Of a DNA stretch of 64,000 nt, positions 45,601-53,226 are shown one piece after another. Source of the stretch: Pseudoalteromonas umbrosa (lineage in GTDB: Bacteria; Pseudomonadota; Gammaproteobacteria; Enterobacterales; Alteromonadaceae). The position numbers and the translations under genes are program-made. Where the stretch lies: the NCBI RefSeq assembly GCF_030125375.1, contig NZ_JASJUU010000004.1, positions 62,001 to 126,000 of the forward strand, read 5' to 3'. Below the pieces are notes generated by a model that worked only from the letters and a program-made list of their open reading frames with translations, searched no databases and had not been told where the DNA came from. Position 1 is the stretch's first letter. Each line of letters starts with the position of its first letter.

Positions 45601-46423
45601 AAAGATACCGCAGCATATGTTCTATCAGTCTTTGTGTTTGGCTCCATTTGAGCAAGGCGTCACAGAGGTTGAAGGTCAGACGCGTCTGGCAAATTCTCTT
45701 TGCCTGGTTGTGGATGATAATGCGTTGAATCTAGATATCTCCAAAACGGTATTAGAACAGCACGGTGCTGTTGTCGTGGCGCTTTCAAGTGCACAAGGTA
45801 TTGTACAGATTTGCCAGGCTCTGCAGCCAGATATGGTACTGATGGATATTTACATGCCACACATTGATGGTTATCAAGCTACAGAATCACTGCGTAAAAA
45901 ATTAAGTAAAGAAGCCCTTCCTATTATTGCTTTGACAGCAAATGCACATGAGCATGAAAAGGAAAAAGCGTTTAAACATGGTGTGAATGCTTTTTTGGTG
46001 AAGCCTATTTCTCCTCAAGAGTTGTGTTCAGCATTATTACCTTATGTAGGCACTCAGCCATGTGTTTTTGATAAAGCCTTCGCAATGGCACAGTTGATGA
46101 ACAACCCAAGCCTTGTAAAAACAATGTTGAATAAGTTTGCTAAACTATGTGATGAATATGTGAGCGAACTACTCGCAATAGAGAGTAACCAGCAATTGGC
46201 AGATATTGCACATAGCATCAAAGGAGCATCCGCAGGCATAGGGTTAACGCGCTTGGCCGAGTATGCCAAATTAGTAGAAGCGAATTCTCGTTTAGACACT
46301 GCGGTAAATGCGCCAATGGAGTATCAAGGTGTGATACCGCAAAACGCCTCTTTGAGAGATGAGCTTATTATTTTTATCCGCCAAGCTCAGCAGTTTATTT
46401 TATTGGAAACAAAAGGAAGTTAA
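42683..46423 (+). CDS. Large hybrid sensor histidine kinase (PAS-PAS-HisKA-HATPase-REC-HPt)
   Basis: The 1246-residue kinase has helices at about 17-36 and 307-330 around a periplasmic sensor, then a coiled coil, PAS1 (about 410-518), PAS2 (about 525-638), HisKA with H662 in NISHEIRTPLNA, HATPase_c (N779, DTGPGI from D811, GIGLGL at 841-846), a cryptic receiver-like stretch (about 888-990) without a clear phospho-Asp, a true receiver with D1055 in VLMDIYMPHIDG, and HPt with H1177 in AHSIKGASAG. The stop is immediately followed by the response-regulator ATG, so the pair is cotranscribed and the regulator is the likely relay target. The ligand is unknown. Confidence 0.92.
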   Translation: MDIMSEFQPLKTYRKSICVALLIPLILAIVLCFHLFNIKLERQYAVYQVQFSAVLAQVDQAASAASTVIGSIKRGLETPIKYQLSRDVQQQVRQQLGYYYHRLPEKGGELVGLGTYKASPRVLEHWLHVMALGPSFDTALALISELEAVAYFNEHGFAFVKRRDETQSHLLTAIVEGRFSPRKGVLANPDSKQTRLFGNTYFSIAQPVNSGGKSHIILIYNAEKVTALLDKLTFDGGSLALVDDNEQVLVQSSSPANLLKSLSSERARVWRGGIELTGDIQNAPYILRFQQTEDAFTAAVFKEVMVELSFLALFIVFTFFSFLWLNGQIFIRPLRHFVHYLTKQDAVDSDTLDYSVPVDWQPWFKEIKDVVVQRQALIEQMETHNARLDGQVQRQKKALSRSFEAKERQAALLNTVLNSVPDLIYFKNIDGSFIGCNQAFERFIGVAQSELVAKEHQEVSQKYHELLDLEQAMESHSIPLTEILDFDDKAYLVSVSPLFDEQGSRIGSLGIARDISEQQQAMNALRASEQNFKAAIKHAPNGILLVSTDAMILEFNRAVRKLLGGVETGQPLSALFAHAELETLNGVLNQLLEERKGVKVLSLSQSESSLWLQLSVSLVWDKQKQPKYFVIHVQNVTALTKAKIEAERANRAKSRFIANISHEIRTPLNAILGLVGILKPSLTLPQDSEKLTHIETAAKQLLTMLSDILSFARLESGRTKVRNKPFTILSLMNSLNALIQPLSDAKGLTLNLQVAANVWPEFVGDEARIKQILVNLMGNAVKFTQRGEVGLKVESKWSKEGEQWLSFSVFDTGPGIKEDEQARLFDAFTQGNESSSREYEGIGLGLAIVKQQVTLLGGKIEIHSEEGVGSNFEFELMLQTQKRAYTAEQDTICLISAHEPPDYLSHYQIACFANFGEALAQLDRFAYIACDDADEMSYLCHHFSDIAPENCLGLVVPSDLSLASAHHASLNTLKIPQHMFYQSLCLAPFEQGVTEVEGQTRLANSLCLVVDDNALNLDISKTVLEQHGAVVVALSSAQGIVQICQALQPDMVLMDIYMPHIDGYQATESLRKKLSKEALPIIALTANAHEHEKEKAFKHGVNAFLVKPISPQELCSALLPYVGTQPCVFDKAFAMAQLMNNPSLVKTMLNKFAKLCDEYVSELLAIESNQQLADIAHSIKGASAGIGLTRLAEYAKLVEANSRLDTAVNAPMEYQGVIPQNASLRDELIIFIRQAQQFILLETKGS

Positions 46424-47326
46424 ATGCAAAAATCGGCCAATATATTAGTGTTAGATGGGGATCCGCTCAATCGCGTCGTGCTTGAAAATACGTTATCTGA
46501 TGAGCACTTGGTGATCAGCTGTGCTAACAGCGACAAGGCTTTTGAACGGCTACTACAAACACAAATTGATTTGATCATTGTTGATATCCTTATGCCTGAT
46601 GATGAAGGGCTCGATTTTTTACTGCAACTAAAAGCTGATCCAAGCTGTTACCAAATTCCCGTGATTGTTATCTCAGCGAGCAATAGCTATCAAGATGAAG
46701 CTAGGGGGTTATTGCTTGGCGCTGTAGATTATATTGTTAAACCATTTAGCCCTAATATTGTGAAAGCGCGCGTAAAAATACATTTAGCGATCAAGCAAAA
46801 AAATGATCTACTTGAGCGTTTGGCAAATATTGATGGTTTGACAGAGGTACCCAACCGCAGAGCACTTGATGAGACTTTAGCTCAGCTTTGGTATCAAAGT
46901 CGTGATCAGCAAGTTCCGCTGTCAATTTTGCTCGTAGATATTGATTATTTTAAAGAATATAACGATAGTTGCGGGTTTAGTGCCGGAGATGAGTGCTTAG
47001 TTAAAATTGCTAAAGTGTTGGAAAGCATGACGCAAAAAGTGGAGGGGTTTGTTGCAAGATACGATGGCGTGCGATTTGTTGCTTTGATGAATAAGCGCAA
47101 TGCAGATCAAGCTATGTCATTGGCATCGGCAATGCATCAAGCTGTTGATGCACTATCTATTCCACATCCATGCTCTCCGATTTGCGCGCACGTGACTATT
47201 AGTATGGGGGTTGTGCATGTGCATGAGGATTTTTCTGGTGACCAAAACGACAGTTTGGAGCTAGCCGACGAAGCTTTATTACAAGCACATCACCAGCAAG
47301 AACGTATCGTTTTGGTGAGTCGCTGA
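46424..47326 (+). CDS. Response regulator with degenerate GGDEF domain
   Basis: The 300-residue protein has a receiver (about 5-120; acceptor D54 in IIVDILMPDDEG, K106 in VKPF) and a GGDEF-type output (about 130-298). The GGDEF fold is clear (LTEVPNRRALDE; LVDIDYFKEYNDSCGFSAGDE), but the active-site GGDEF reads DGVRF at 214-218, so the metal- and GTP-contacting residues are gone. It is therefore probably not a working diguanylate cyclase. It may bind nucleotide or act through protein contacts. It abuts the hybrid kinase with no gap. Confidence 0.9.
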   Translation: MQKSANILVLDGDPLNRVVLENTLSDEHLVISCANSDKAFERLLQTQIDLIIVDILMPDDEGLDFLLQLKADPSCYQIPVIVISASNSYQDEARGLLLGAVDYIVKPFSPNIVKARVKIHLAIKQKNDLLERLANIDGLTEVPNRRALDETLAQLWYQSRDQQVPLSILLVDIDYFKEYNDSCGFSAGDECLVKIAKVLESMTQKVEGFVARYDGVRFVALMNKRNADQAMSLASAMHQAVDALSIPHPCSPICAHVTISMGVVHVHEDFSGDQNDSLELADEALLQAHHQQERIVLVSR

Positions 47327-47331
47327 GTAAG

Positions 47332-47354
47332 AAAAAAGCCGCATAATGCGGCTT
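47332..47354 (-). terminator. Terminator of the DUF3192 lipoprotein gene
   Basis: AAGCCGCA (47336-47343) and TGCGGCTT (47347-47354) form an 8-bp stem with a 3-nt loop. On the minus strand the stem is followed by six T. It may also serve the upstream plus-strand operon. Confidence 0.8.
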
Positions 47355-47379
47355 GTGTTGGGAAGTAAATCGAATTTTT

Positions 47380-47742
47380 TTATAAATAACTGTCTACAGC
47401 AGCTTGGCCAAACCCGATGAGCTGATCATCTTTAAACACCAGTGGCGTGCATTCATCTTTGGTAATTTGACCATCCGAGTGCTTTCTGTTTGTGGCGAAA
47501 TAAAGTACTTGATAAGTATGACCGTTTTTAGAGACGGCTTCATTAAAGTCAGGTGTACCAAACTTACTGGTTACTGCTTGATAACTTGCGCCTAGTTCAA
47601 GTTTACTGATCTTTGCTCTGTTCTCTTTGTGAGTGCTATTCCAGGCGCTGTGGTGGCGCGCTTCACCATCAGAGACTGCAACAATACAACCAGATAATAA
47701 AGTAGTGCTCAAAAGCGCAGTAGCTAAAAGTAATTTTTTCAT
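47380..47742 (-). CDS. DUF3192-family lipoprotein
   Basis: The 120-residue product has a lipoprotein signal (MKKLLLATALLSTTLLSGC, Cys19) and a small domain with LELGASYQAVTSKFGTPDF, YQVLYFATNRKHSDGQITK and DECTPLVF. These features match the DUF3192 family as I know it; function is unknown. The fold resembles SmpA/OmlA-like modules (a short helix then strands). Start 47742 has AGGA upstream and begins the signal peptide; the longer frame from 47781 does not. Confidence 0.8.
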   Translation of the reverse strand: MKKLLLATALLSTTLLSGCIVAVSDGEARHHSAWNSTHKENRAKISKLELGASYQAVTSKFGTPDFNEAVSKNGHTYQVLYFATNRKHSDGQITKDECTPLVFKDDQLIGFGQAAVDSYL

Positions 47743-47923
47743 TTTGTTATCCTCATGACCCGATGTGTGCTCCATCATCAAGTTCTTTATTTTTTACTTA
47801 ACTTAGAGGTTGCAATTGCTTTGCCAAAAATTTTGTTTAATAAAAACAAAGGTTTGCTTTTTTGGGCGTTTCGGTGGATGTTAGTTTTCACTAATAAATA
47901 ACAATAATGAACAATATGTAGTG

Positions 47924-47956
47924 AATAAAGCCACTTGAATACGAAGTAGCTTTATT
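47924..47956 (-). terminator. Hairpin after the 2-hydroxyacid dehydrogenase gene
   Basis: AATAAAGC-C-ACTT pairs with AAGT-A-GCTTTATT around a 7-nt loop, with one mismatch, 18 bp past the dehydrogenase stop on the minus strand. Confidence 0.6.
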
Positions 47957-47973
47957 GCATTAAAAGTGTGAGA

Positions 47974-48921
47974 TCACACAACGCGGTTGTGTTGGCCACC
48001 GTCTAGGAAACTGGTGATATTGTCTGCAATACCTTGTATTAGGCGCGTAATAGACTCATGACTGGCCCAAGCTGTATGTGGGGTGAGCATTAGGTTATCA
48101 CCTTGATATGTGATCAGCGGGTTATCTGTGGTTGCCGGTTCAATGGACAAAACATCGACGCCAGCGGCAGCTATTTGGTTTGCTGCAAGGGCGTCTGCTA
48201 GGGCTTTTTCATTGACGATACCGCCACGCGCTGTATTAATCAAAATGGCATGTTTTGGTAAAAGCGATAACGTCTTCTCATTGAATAAGTTTTCGGTTTG
48301 TGGGGTAAGCGGGCAATGTATCGAGACAATATCAGCTATTTGCATGGCTTCTTCAAATGTAACTCTACCGCTGCGCGTCGCCTTGCTGTTTGGTCGCTCT
48401 GCAATAATGACTTTCGCGCCAAACGCCTCTGCGACTTTAGCAGTTGCTTGACCGAGGTTACCATAGCCAACAATCACGAAGTTCTTAGCTGCAATATCAT
48501 TGATGCTGTAATCTAAGCGACAAAACATCTTACTGTTTTGCCAAGCGCCTTGCTTGGTATCTGCAGCATATCTATGAATATTGCTCATTAAATTGCCAAG
48601 CAAAGTAAAGGTATGCTGAACCACCGATGGCGTTGAGTAGCCAGCGACATTGGTAACCGCAATACCGGCATCTTTTGCGGCGACCAAATCAATGTTATTG
48701 GTGCCTGTCGCGGCAACGCAAATTAATTTAAGGTCTGAGGCAATGGCAAAATTGGTGGCATTTAATTGTACTTTGTTTGAGATAATGATGTTTGCCTGCT
48801 GGATACGGCTGTTGACTTCACTTGGTTGGGTGTATTCATAGGTGGTCACTGTACCAAAAGCATGCAGTGGAGAAAGGTCGACACCTGCCAAAGTAGCGGC
48901 ATCCAAAACAACAATGTTCAT
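47974..48921 (-). CDS. D-2-hydroxyacid dehydrogenase (glycerate/hydroxypyruvate reductase-like)
   Basis: This 315-residue NAD(P)-dependent enzyme has the Rossmann motif IVGYGNLG (about 151-158). Catalytic residues are an Arg in INTARGGIV (about 230), a Glu in VDVLSIEP, and a His in LTPHTAWAS (about 281). VAGYSTPSVVQHTF and the overall order resemble E. coli hydroxypyruvate reductase-like proteins (HprA type). The substrate is likely glyoxylate or hydroxypyruvate, but lactate-type 2-ketoacids cannot be excluded. It is monocistronic. Confidence 0.85.
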   Translation of the reverse strand: MNIVVLDAATLAGVDLSPLHAFGTVTTYEYTQPSEVNSRIQQANIIISNKVQLNATNFAIASDLKLICVAATGTNNIDLVAAKDAGIAVTNVAGYSTPSVVQHTFTLLGNLMSNIHRYAADTKQGAWQNSKMFCRLDYSINDIAAKNFVIVGYGNLGQATAKVAEAFGAKVIIAERPNSKATRSGRVTFEEAMQIADIVSIHCPLTPQTENLFNEKTLSLLPKHAILINTARGGIVNEKALADALAANQIAAAGVDVLSIEPATTDNPLITYQGDNLMLTPHTAWASHESITRLIQGIADNITSFLDGGQHNRVV

Positions 48922-49204
48922 ATTTTTATCTCGTTATTGACTTTGGAGTAAACTCCAAGGTTTATACTCTGTATTAGTGATGAATTTGACGAAACGGTGA
49001 TGTCGGATTTTAGGCCCTTTTTGAGCGAGGCGGATAAAAGATCTCTACTTTACAGCACCATTTGCAGAGTTCATTTGTGTATGTTCAGCAAATTGCAAAC
49101 ACCAGTGTATCACTTTTAGCGCTTAAATTTTATTAAATATGGCGATGAGTACAGCTGGGAACAAATCGGTTTGTTGGTTGGTTTTACTACTTAGTTGGAA
49201 AGCA

Positions 49205-49627
49205 ATGACGATGTTTCGAATAGGACAATTAGCTAAGCTCTTAGGCGTGTCGACCGACACGTTAAGATATTACGAGCAGCAAGGGTTATTGACTGCCAGT
49301 GAAAGAAGTGCAGCTGGTTATCGTCTATATGATAAGCAAGCTGTCGATAGAATGCGCTTTATAGTGCGCGCCAAGGAAGTCGGGTTCAATCTTAAGGATA
49401 TTCATGAATTACTGAGTATTAAAATTGAAAAGCAAATGCACAGCTGCGAAGAGGTAAAAACACTTACATTACAAAAGCGTGATTGGGTAAGAGAAAAGAT
49501 TGCACAATTGAGCATGTTTGAGCGCTCATTAACGTTATTAGCAAGCCAATGTTGTGGTGGCGATGAACCTGCAAATACTTGCTCAATTTTGACCGCATTG
49601 GAGGATTTAGATGACATTCATCAATAA
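49205..49627 (+). CDS. zntR: ZntR-like MerR-family metal regulator
   Basis: The 140-residue regulator has a MerR winged helix (MFRIGQLAKLLGVSTDTLRY), a dimerisation helix, and a C-terminal metal-binding loop CCGGDEPANTCSI with three cysteines placed as in E. coli ZntR (CC...C); a further Cys lies in MHSCEEV. It likely senses Zn(II) or a related metal and activates a sigma-70 promoter with a long spacer. ATG 49205 with GGAA upstream is chosen, ATG 49211 is equally possible; a frame from 49139 adds unrelated residues. It overlaps the permease gene by 17 nt, as in the Shewanella SO_0443/SO_0444 pair. Confidence 0.9.
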   Translation: MTMFRIGQLAKLLGVSTDTLRYYEQQGLLTASERSAAGYRLYDKQAVDRMRFIVRAKEVGFNLKDIHELLSIKIEKQMHSCEEVKTLTLQKRDWVREKIAQLSMFERSLTLLASQCCGGDEPANTCSILTALEDLDDIHQ

Positions 49628-50918
49628 TTTTTGGCAGTTATTTGTGATTTCTGCACCTTGGCTAATGCTAGGGTTATTGTTGGCTGGGTTGTTAAATGTG
49701 TTTATTCCGAAAGACTTTTTACAGCGTCATTTGGGTAAAGAAGGGCTTTGGACCACAATTAAAGCGGCGCTCATTGGCGCACCTATGCCGCTGTGCTCTT
49801 GTGGTGTTATTCCGGCTGCAATTGGACTAAGGCGTGCAGGCGGCTCTAAAAGTGCAACTACTGCATTTTTGGTGTCAACACCAGAAACGGGTGTGGATTC
49901 AATTTCAGTGTCTTATGCGTTACTTGGGCCATTTATGGCGATTATCAGGCCTATTGCCGCGGTAACCAGTGCCATTACCGCAGGGTTGCTAGTTGGCAGA
50001 GATAGTCAAGATGAGGCCGGTAAAGAGACTTCAGAAAGCCCCACGGCTAATCACGCTAGTTGTTGCTCTAAAGAGCCACAAGTAGCGGCTTCTTCATGTG
50101 CGAGTCAGCCTAAGAATTTAGATGAGAACTCGATATCTTGCCGCGCTAAAGAGCCTCAAGTAGCAGCTTCTTCATGTGTGACTCAGCCTAAAAATTTGGA
50201 TGAGGATAAGGCTTCTTGCTGTAACAAAGAGCCTGTTGTTGCGCCAAAGCTTGAACGTGAACAAGCAAGTTGTTGTGCTTCTGATAATAAAAAATTCGAG
50301 CCAGAAGTAAGCACTTGCTGTTCTTCTAAAGTCAAGAATGAAAACAGTTTGCTGAGTCAGCTTTGGCAAGCAGTAAAATTTAGTTGTAACAAGCTGTTAT
50401 CTGATACTATGGTTTGGCTTTTAATTGGTATATTCTTCGCGGCATTAGTCCAAACATTTGTGCCAACCGCATTTTTAGCACAGTGGGGAGATGGCATTTT
50501 AGCCATGATAGTGGTTATCTTGATCAGTATTCCCATGTACATTTGTGCCACGGCATCGACGCCCATCGCCGCAGGTCTACTGTTAGCTGGCGTGTCTCCA
50601 GGTGCTGTATTGGTGTTTATGCTGGCAGGTCCGGCAACCAATGTGGCGACCATAGGTGTAGTCGCAAAAGAGCTTGGCCGCCGAGCTGTTGTCGCCTATA
50701 TCACGGCTGTTATTGGTGTCGCAATTGTGTTTGGATTTTTAACGGACTACTTAGTCTCTCACTTTGGCTTTGAAGTGTCAGCCATGGCTGGGCATGAACA
50801 TCAAATACTCCCTGGTTGGGTGAGCCAGCTTATGGCGCTTGTATTGGTGATGCTTATGTTACGCTTGTTTGCAATGGATGTTATGAAACGCCGAGCCGCC
50901 CAGTGTGGTCAGACTTGA
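49611..50918 (+). CDS. SO_0444-family Cu/Zn efflux permease
   Basis: The 435-residue membrane protein has about ten helices in two halves with the DUF318/ArsP-type fold. The first half contains PMPLCSCGVIPAAIG (about 56-70), and the second half has PMYICATASTPIAAG. Between them is a hydrophilic loop of about 100 residues (about 130-245) with many cysteines, including several CC pairs, and a 26-residue tandem repeat. This loop probably binds metal before export. The family is linked to copper and zinc efflux in Shewanella. It is cotranscribed with the ZntR-like gene. Confidence 0.88.
   Translation: MTFINNFWQLFVISAPWLMLGLLLAGLLNVFIPKDFLQRHLGKEGLWTTIKAALIGAPMPLCSCGVIPAAIGLRRAGGSKSATTAFLVSTPETGVDSISVSYALLGPFMAIIRPIAAVTSAITAGLLVGRDSQDEAGKETSESPTANHASCCSKEPQVAASSCASQPKNLDENSISCRAKEPQVAASSCVTQPKNLDEDKASCCNKEPVVAPKLEREQASCCASDNKKFEPEVSTCCSSKVKNENSLLSQLWQAVKFSCNKLLSDTMVWLLIGIFFAALVQTFVPTAFLAQWGDGILAMIVVILISIPMYICATASTPIAAGLLLAGVSPGAVLVFMLAGPATNVATIGVVAKELGRRAVVAYITAVIGVAIVFGFLTDYLVSHFGFEVSAMAGHEHQILPGWVSQLMALVLVMLMLRLFAMDVMKRRAAQCGQT
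50070..50225 (+). repeat. 78-bp in-frame tandem repeat in the permease loop
   Basis: Two 78-nt units (50070-50147 and 50148-50225) encode KEPQVAASSC...QPKNLDE... twice, each carrying cysteines. A third partial unit starts at 50226 (KEPVVA). Being in frame, copy number can change without breaking the protein. Confidence 0.85.
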
Positions 50919-50997
50919 TATTCTTAGCATCCGAATAAAGAGCGAGATAGAATGAGCCGTTTTTTTGTCATACGCCTAGATCAGTAAGAGTAATTTA

Positions 50998-52095
50998 GTG
51001 GATAAATACGCAGATATCAGACCATATAATGATGATGAAGTGCCCGCAGCCCTAGCGAGGTTATTGGCCGATGAGCAATTTTTAGATGTGATTGCCGAGC
51101 ATAACTTACCAAAGTGGCTTGCAGCCTTTTCTGCGATTAGCAGACCTTTGGTAAAGGCAAAATTAAAGTCTAAATGGAAGACGGTTAATAACGTTGAAGC
51201 GGTACAAAATGAAGTGGCGCAGTACTTGTCCTTGTTGGTTGAGCGTACCACGTCAAAAGTAACCTATTCTGGACTCGACCGTTTAGATAAAGACGCTGCG
51301 TATTTATTTATCTCAAATCACCGAGATATTGTACTTGACCCAGCATTAGTAAACTGGGGACTGCACCAGAATAATTTGCCAACAGTGCGTATCGCGATTG
51401 GCGATAACTTGTTGCAAGTACCCTATATCACTGAGCTGATGCGCTTAAATAAGAGTTTTATCGTTAAACGCTCAGCAAAAGCGCCAAAAGAAATGCTCAA
51501 AGCGCTATCTCAGTTGTCCGGCTATATCTATGACTCACTTCAGTCAGGTAATTCTATTTGGATTGCGCAAAAAGAAGGCCGTGCCAAAGATGGCATTGAT
51601 TATACCGACCCTGCCTTATTGAAAATGTTGCAGTTGCAAGGGCGACGTTTGAAAGAGCCATTTGCTGATTATGTGCGCAAACTTAAAGTGGTACCTGTTT
51701 CTATCTCTTATCAATATGAGCCATGTGCGTTAGCTAAAGCCAAGGAGCTTTACCATAAACAGCAATTTGGTGAATATCAAAAAGAAGAAGGCGAAGATAT
51801 TAAGAGCATCATTGATGGCTTTAGTGCAGACAAAGGAAACGTGCACGTTGCATTTGGTACGCCAATTGAAGATGATTTTGAAACCCCCGAAGAGTTGGCA
51901 CAGATCATCGATAAGCAAATTATTGATAATTACTATCTGCATTCAAGCAATTATTTAGCGGCGGGTGATAAAACAAACAGCAGCAGTGAAGAAACAGCGC
52001 GTTTTAATCAAAGTATTGAGACACTGCCAAATGAACTAAAAGAGTTTGTTTTGTCTATGTATGCGCAGCCTGTGAAACGAAAATCGACAATATAA
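50998..52095 (+). CDS. PlsC-like acyltransferase
   Basis: The 365-residue protein has an acyltransferase domain related to glycerol-3-phosphate / 1-acylglycerol-3-phosphate acyltransferases: block I as SNHRDIVLD, then IKxL-like FIVKRSAKAP, and IWIAQKEGRAKDG (the EG-x-R type block III). In block I the His-Asp gap is longer by one residue than the usual H-x4-D. No transmembrane helix is obvious. It probably acylates a lipid at the inner membrane; substrate unknown. A GTG start is used (50998) with AAGAG upstream; the start is the least certain part. Confidence 0.75.
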   Translation: MDKYADIRPYNDDEVPAALARLLADEQFLDVIAEHNLPKWLAAFSAISRPLVKAKLKSKWKTVNNVEAVQNEVAQYLSLLVERTTSKVTYSGLDRLDKDAAYLFISNHRDIVLDPALVNWGLHQNNLPTVRIAIGDNLLQVPYITELMRLNKSFIVKRSAKAPKEMLKALSQLSGYIYDSLQSGNSIWIAQKEGRAKDGIDYTDPALLKMLQLQGRRLKEPFADYVRKLKVVPVSISYQYEPCALAKAKELYHKQQFGEYQKEEGEDIKSIIDGFSADKGNVHVAFGTPIEDDFETPEELAQIIDKQIIDNYYLHSSNYLAAGDKTNSSSEETARFNQSIETLPNELKEFVLSMYAQPVKRKSTI

Positions 52096-52117
52096 GCGGT
52101 AGCTAAATATGACTGAT

Positions 52118-52146
52118 AAGCCCATGGGACTATGTTCTGTGGGTTT
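52118..52146 (+). terminator. Terminator of the acyltransferase gene
   Basis: AAGCCCA (52118-52124) pairs with TGGGTTT (52140-52146), with a G-U pair and a 15-nt loop, followed by a T-rich tract. Confidence 0.65.
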
Positions 52147-52202
52147 TTTATTTTTCTGACTAGGGTAACGCAAAAGAATAAGCGAGCGGTTCCATAAGTA
52201 TG

Positions 52203-52390
52203 AAAGGTGTCCCCGGCTGCGTGGATGCGGATATAAGTCCTTGAACCCTAAGGTTCAAGGCGGAAGGCAACAACCCACCGTAGGCTTCTCGGTACATGCC
52301 AAGCTTGCGCAAAAGTGGATAAACTGCATTCCTAAAAAAAGTTTATCGGCTCAGGGACATAATCCACGGTCCAGCGAGCTAGGGAACACC
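52203..52390 (-). ncRNA. ssrS: 6S RNA
   Basis: Read on the minus strand, the sequence matches E. coli 6S RNA at several conserved blocks: GTCCCTGAGCCGATA (52358-52344), CCGAGAAGCCT (52292-52282) and the terminal hairpin CCTTGAACC...GGTTCAAGG (52260-52239). The ends pair (GAAGGTGTTCCC with GGGGACACCTTTC), giving a long rod with a central bubble, about 185 nt as expected. 6S RNA binds sigma-70 RNA polymerase in stationary phase. A -10 TATACT (52399-52394) lies just upstream; exact ends are approximate. It is divergent from ygfB. Confidence 0.93.
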
Positions 52391-52393
52391 TTC

Positions 52394-52399
52394 AGTATA
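52394..52399 (-). promoter_or_regulatory. Probable -10 of 6S RNA
   Basis: TATACT on the minus strand, about 6-7 nt before the predicted RNA start. No clear -35 is seen. The 260 bp between here and ygfB contain no open frame; zapA, which sits here in E. coli, is absent. Confidence 0.5.
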
Positions 52400-52660
52400 T
52401 AAGACAACATCGAATGCTTAAACCTTAAAATGAAAAAATCTTACGTATTTGCTGGCTAATTAACCTGCTGAGTATTGTCTGTGCAGCTTTTGCTTTTTTT
52501 CCATACACAGCAGATATCCACTTTATAAACTGAGTAAATCAATACGGTACTTTAGCTCCGGTAAAGACGGGTTTTTTCCAGCAGAATAAGACAATGCATT
52601 GTAGTTGCTATACTTCGAGTGGTAGCATTAACCTTATCAAGTGAATGAGAATTAAGCCTT

Positions 52661-53224
52661 ATGATCGAATTAAAAGATTACCAACAAGCCCAGTTATTAC
52701 TCGAAAAACACGGCATCTTTGTCGCACCTGCAGAAGTGCATGGCACCATCAGCGGTATTTTAGCCTGTGGATTGAGTATTGATGACAAAGAATACCTAGG
52801 TTTACTCAGCGATGTATTCAACGATGGCCAAGCATTTGGCGTTGAACTTAAAGACTTTTTAGCTGAGTTATACAAGCTTGTGGTAGAGCGCTTTAATGAT
52901 CCTGAACATACCTTTGAAGTGTACTTACCAAATGATGATGAAGCACTTATCGACCAAGCTAATGCGTTAGTGTCTTGGGTGTCAGGGTTTTTACTTGGGT
53001 TTGGCTTAAAGCAAAAAGATTACGGCAAACTGTCAGCTGATGTAAAAGAAGTGATCAGCGACTTCAGTGAGATCACTCGCCTTGATACGCATTTCGATGA
53101 TACCGAGGAAGACCAACAAGCATTCCATGAAGTGGTCGAGTATATTCGAGTTTCTGCGCTATTGTGCTTTGCGGAGATGGGCCGAGAGCAAGGAAATGGC
53201 GCGACATCAAAAACAGTGCATTAA
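52661..53224 (+). CDS. ygfB: YgfB-family protein (UPF0149)
   Basis: The 187-residue helical cytoplasmic protein begins DYQQAQLLLEKHGI, has the LACGL segment and WVSGFLLGFGL near the middle, and ends with the EVVEYIRVSALLCFAEM block typical of UPF0149/YgfB. It is related to YecA but lacks the C-terminal SEC-C zinc finger. Molecular role is unsettled; in Pseudomonas aeruginosa YgfB affects beta-lactam resistance through AlpA. It is the first gene of ygfB-pepP-ubiH-ubiI, separated from pepP by 2 bp. Confidence 0.92.
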   Translation: MIELKDYQQAQLLLEKHGIFVAPAEVHGTISGILACGLSIDDKEYLGLLSDVFNDGQAFGVELKDFLAELYKLVVERFNDPEHTFEVYLPNDDEALIDQANALVSWVSGFLLGFGLKQKDYGKLSADVKEVISDFSEITRLDTHFDDTEEDQQAFHEVVEYIRVSALLCFAEMGREQGNGATSKTVH

Positions 53225-53226
53225 TT

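Noticed and set aside
52400..52660. Expected zapA gene between 6S RNA and ygfB
   Set aside because: No open frame of suitable length on either strand and no ZapA-like sequence.
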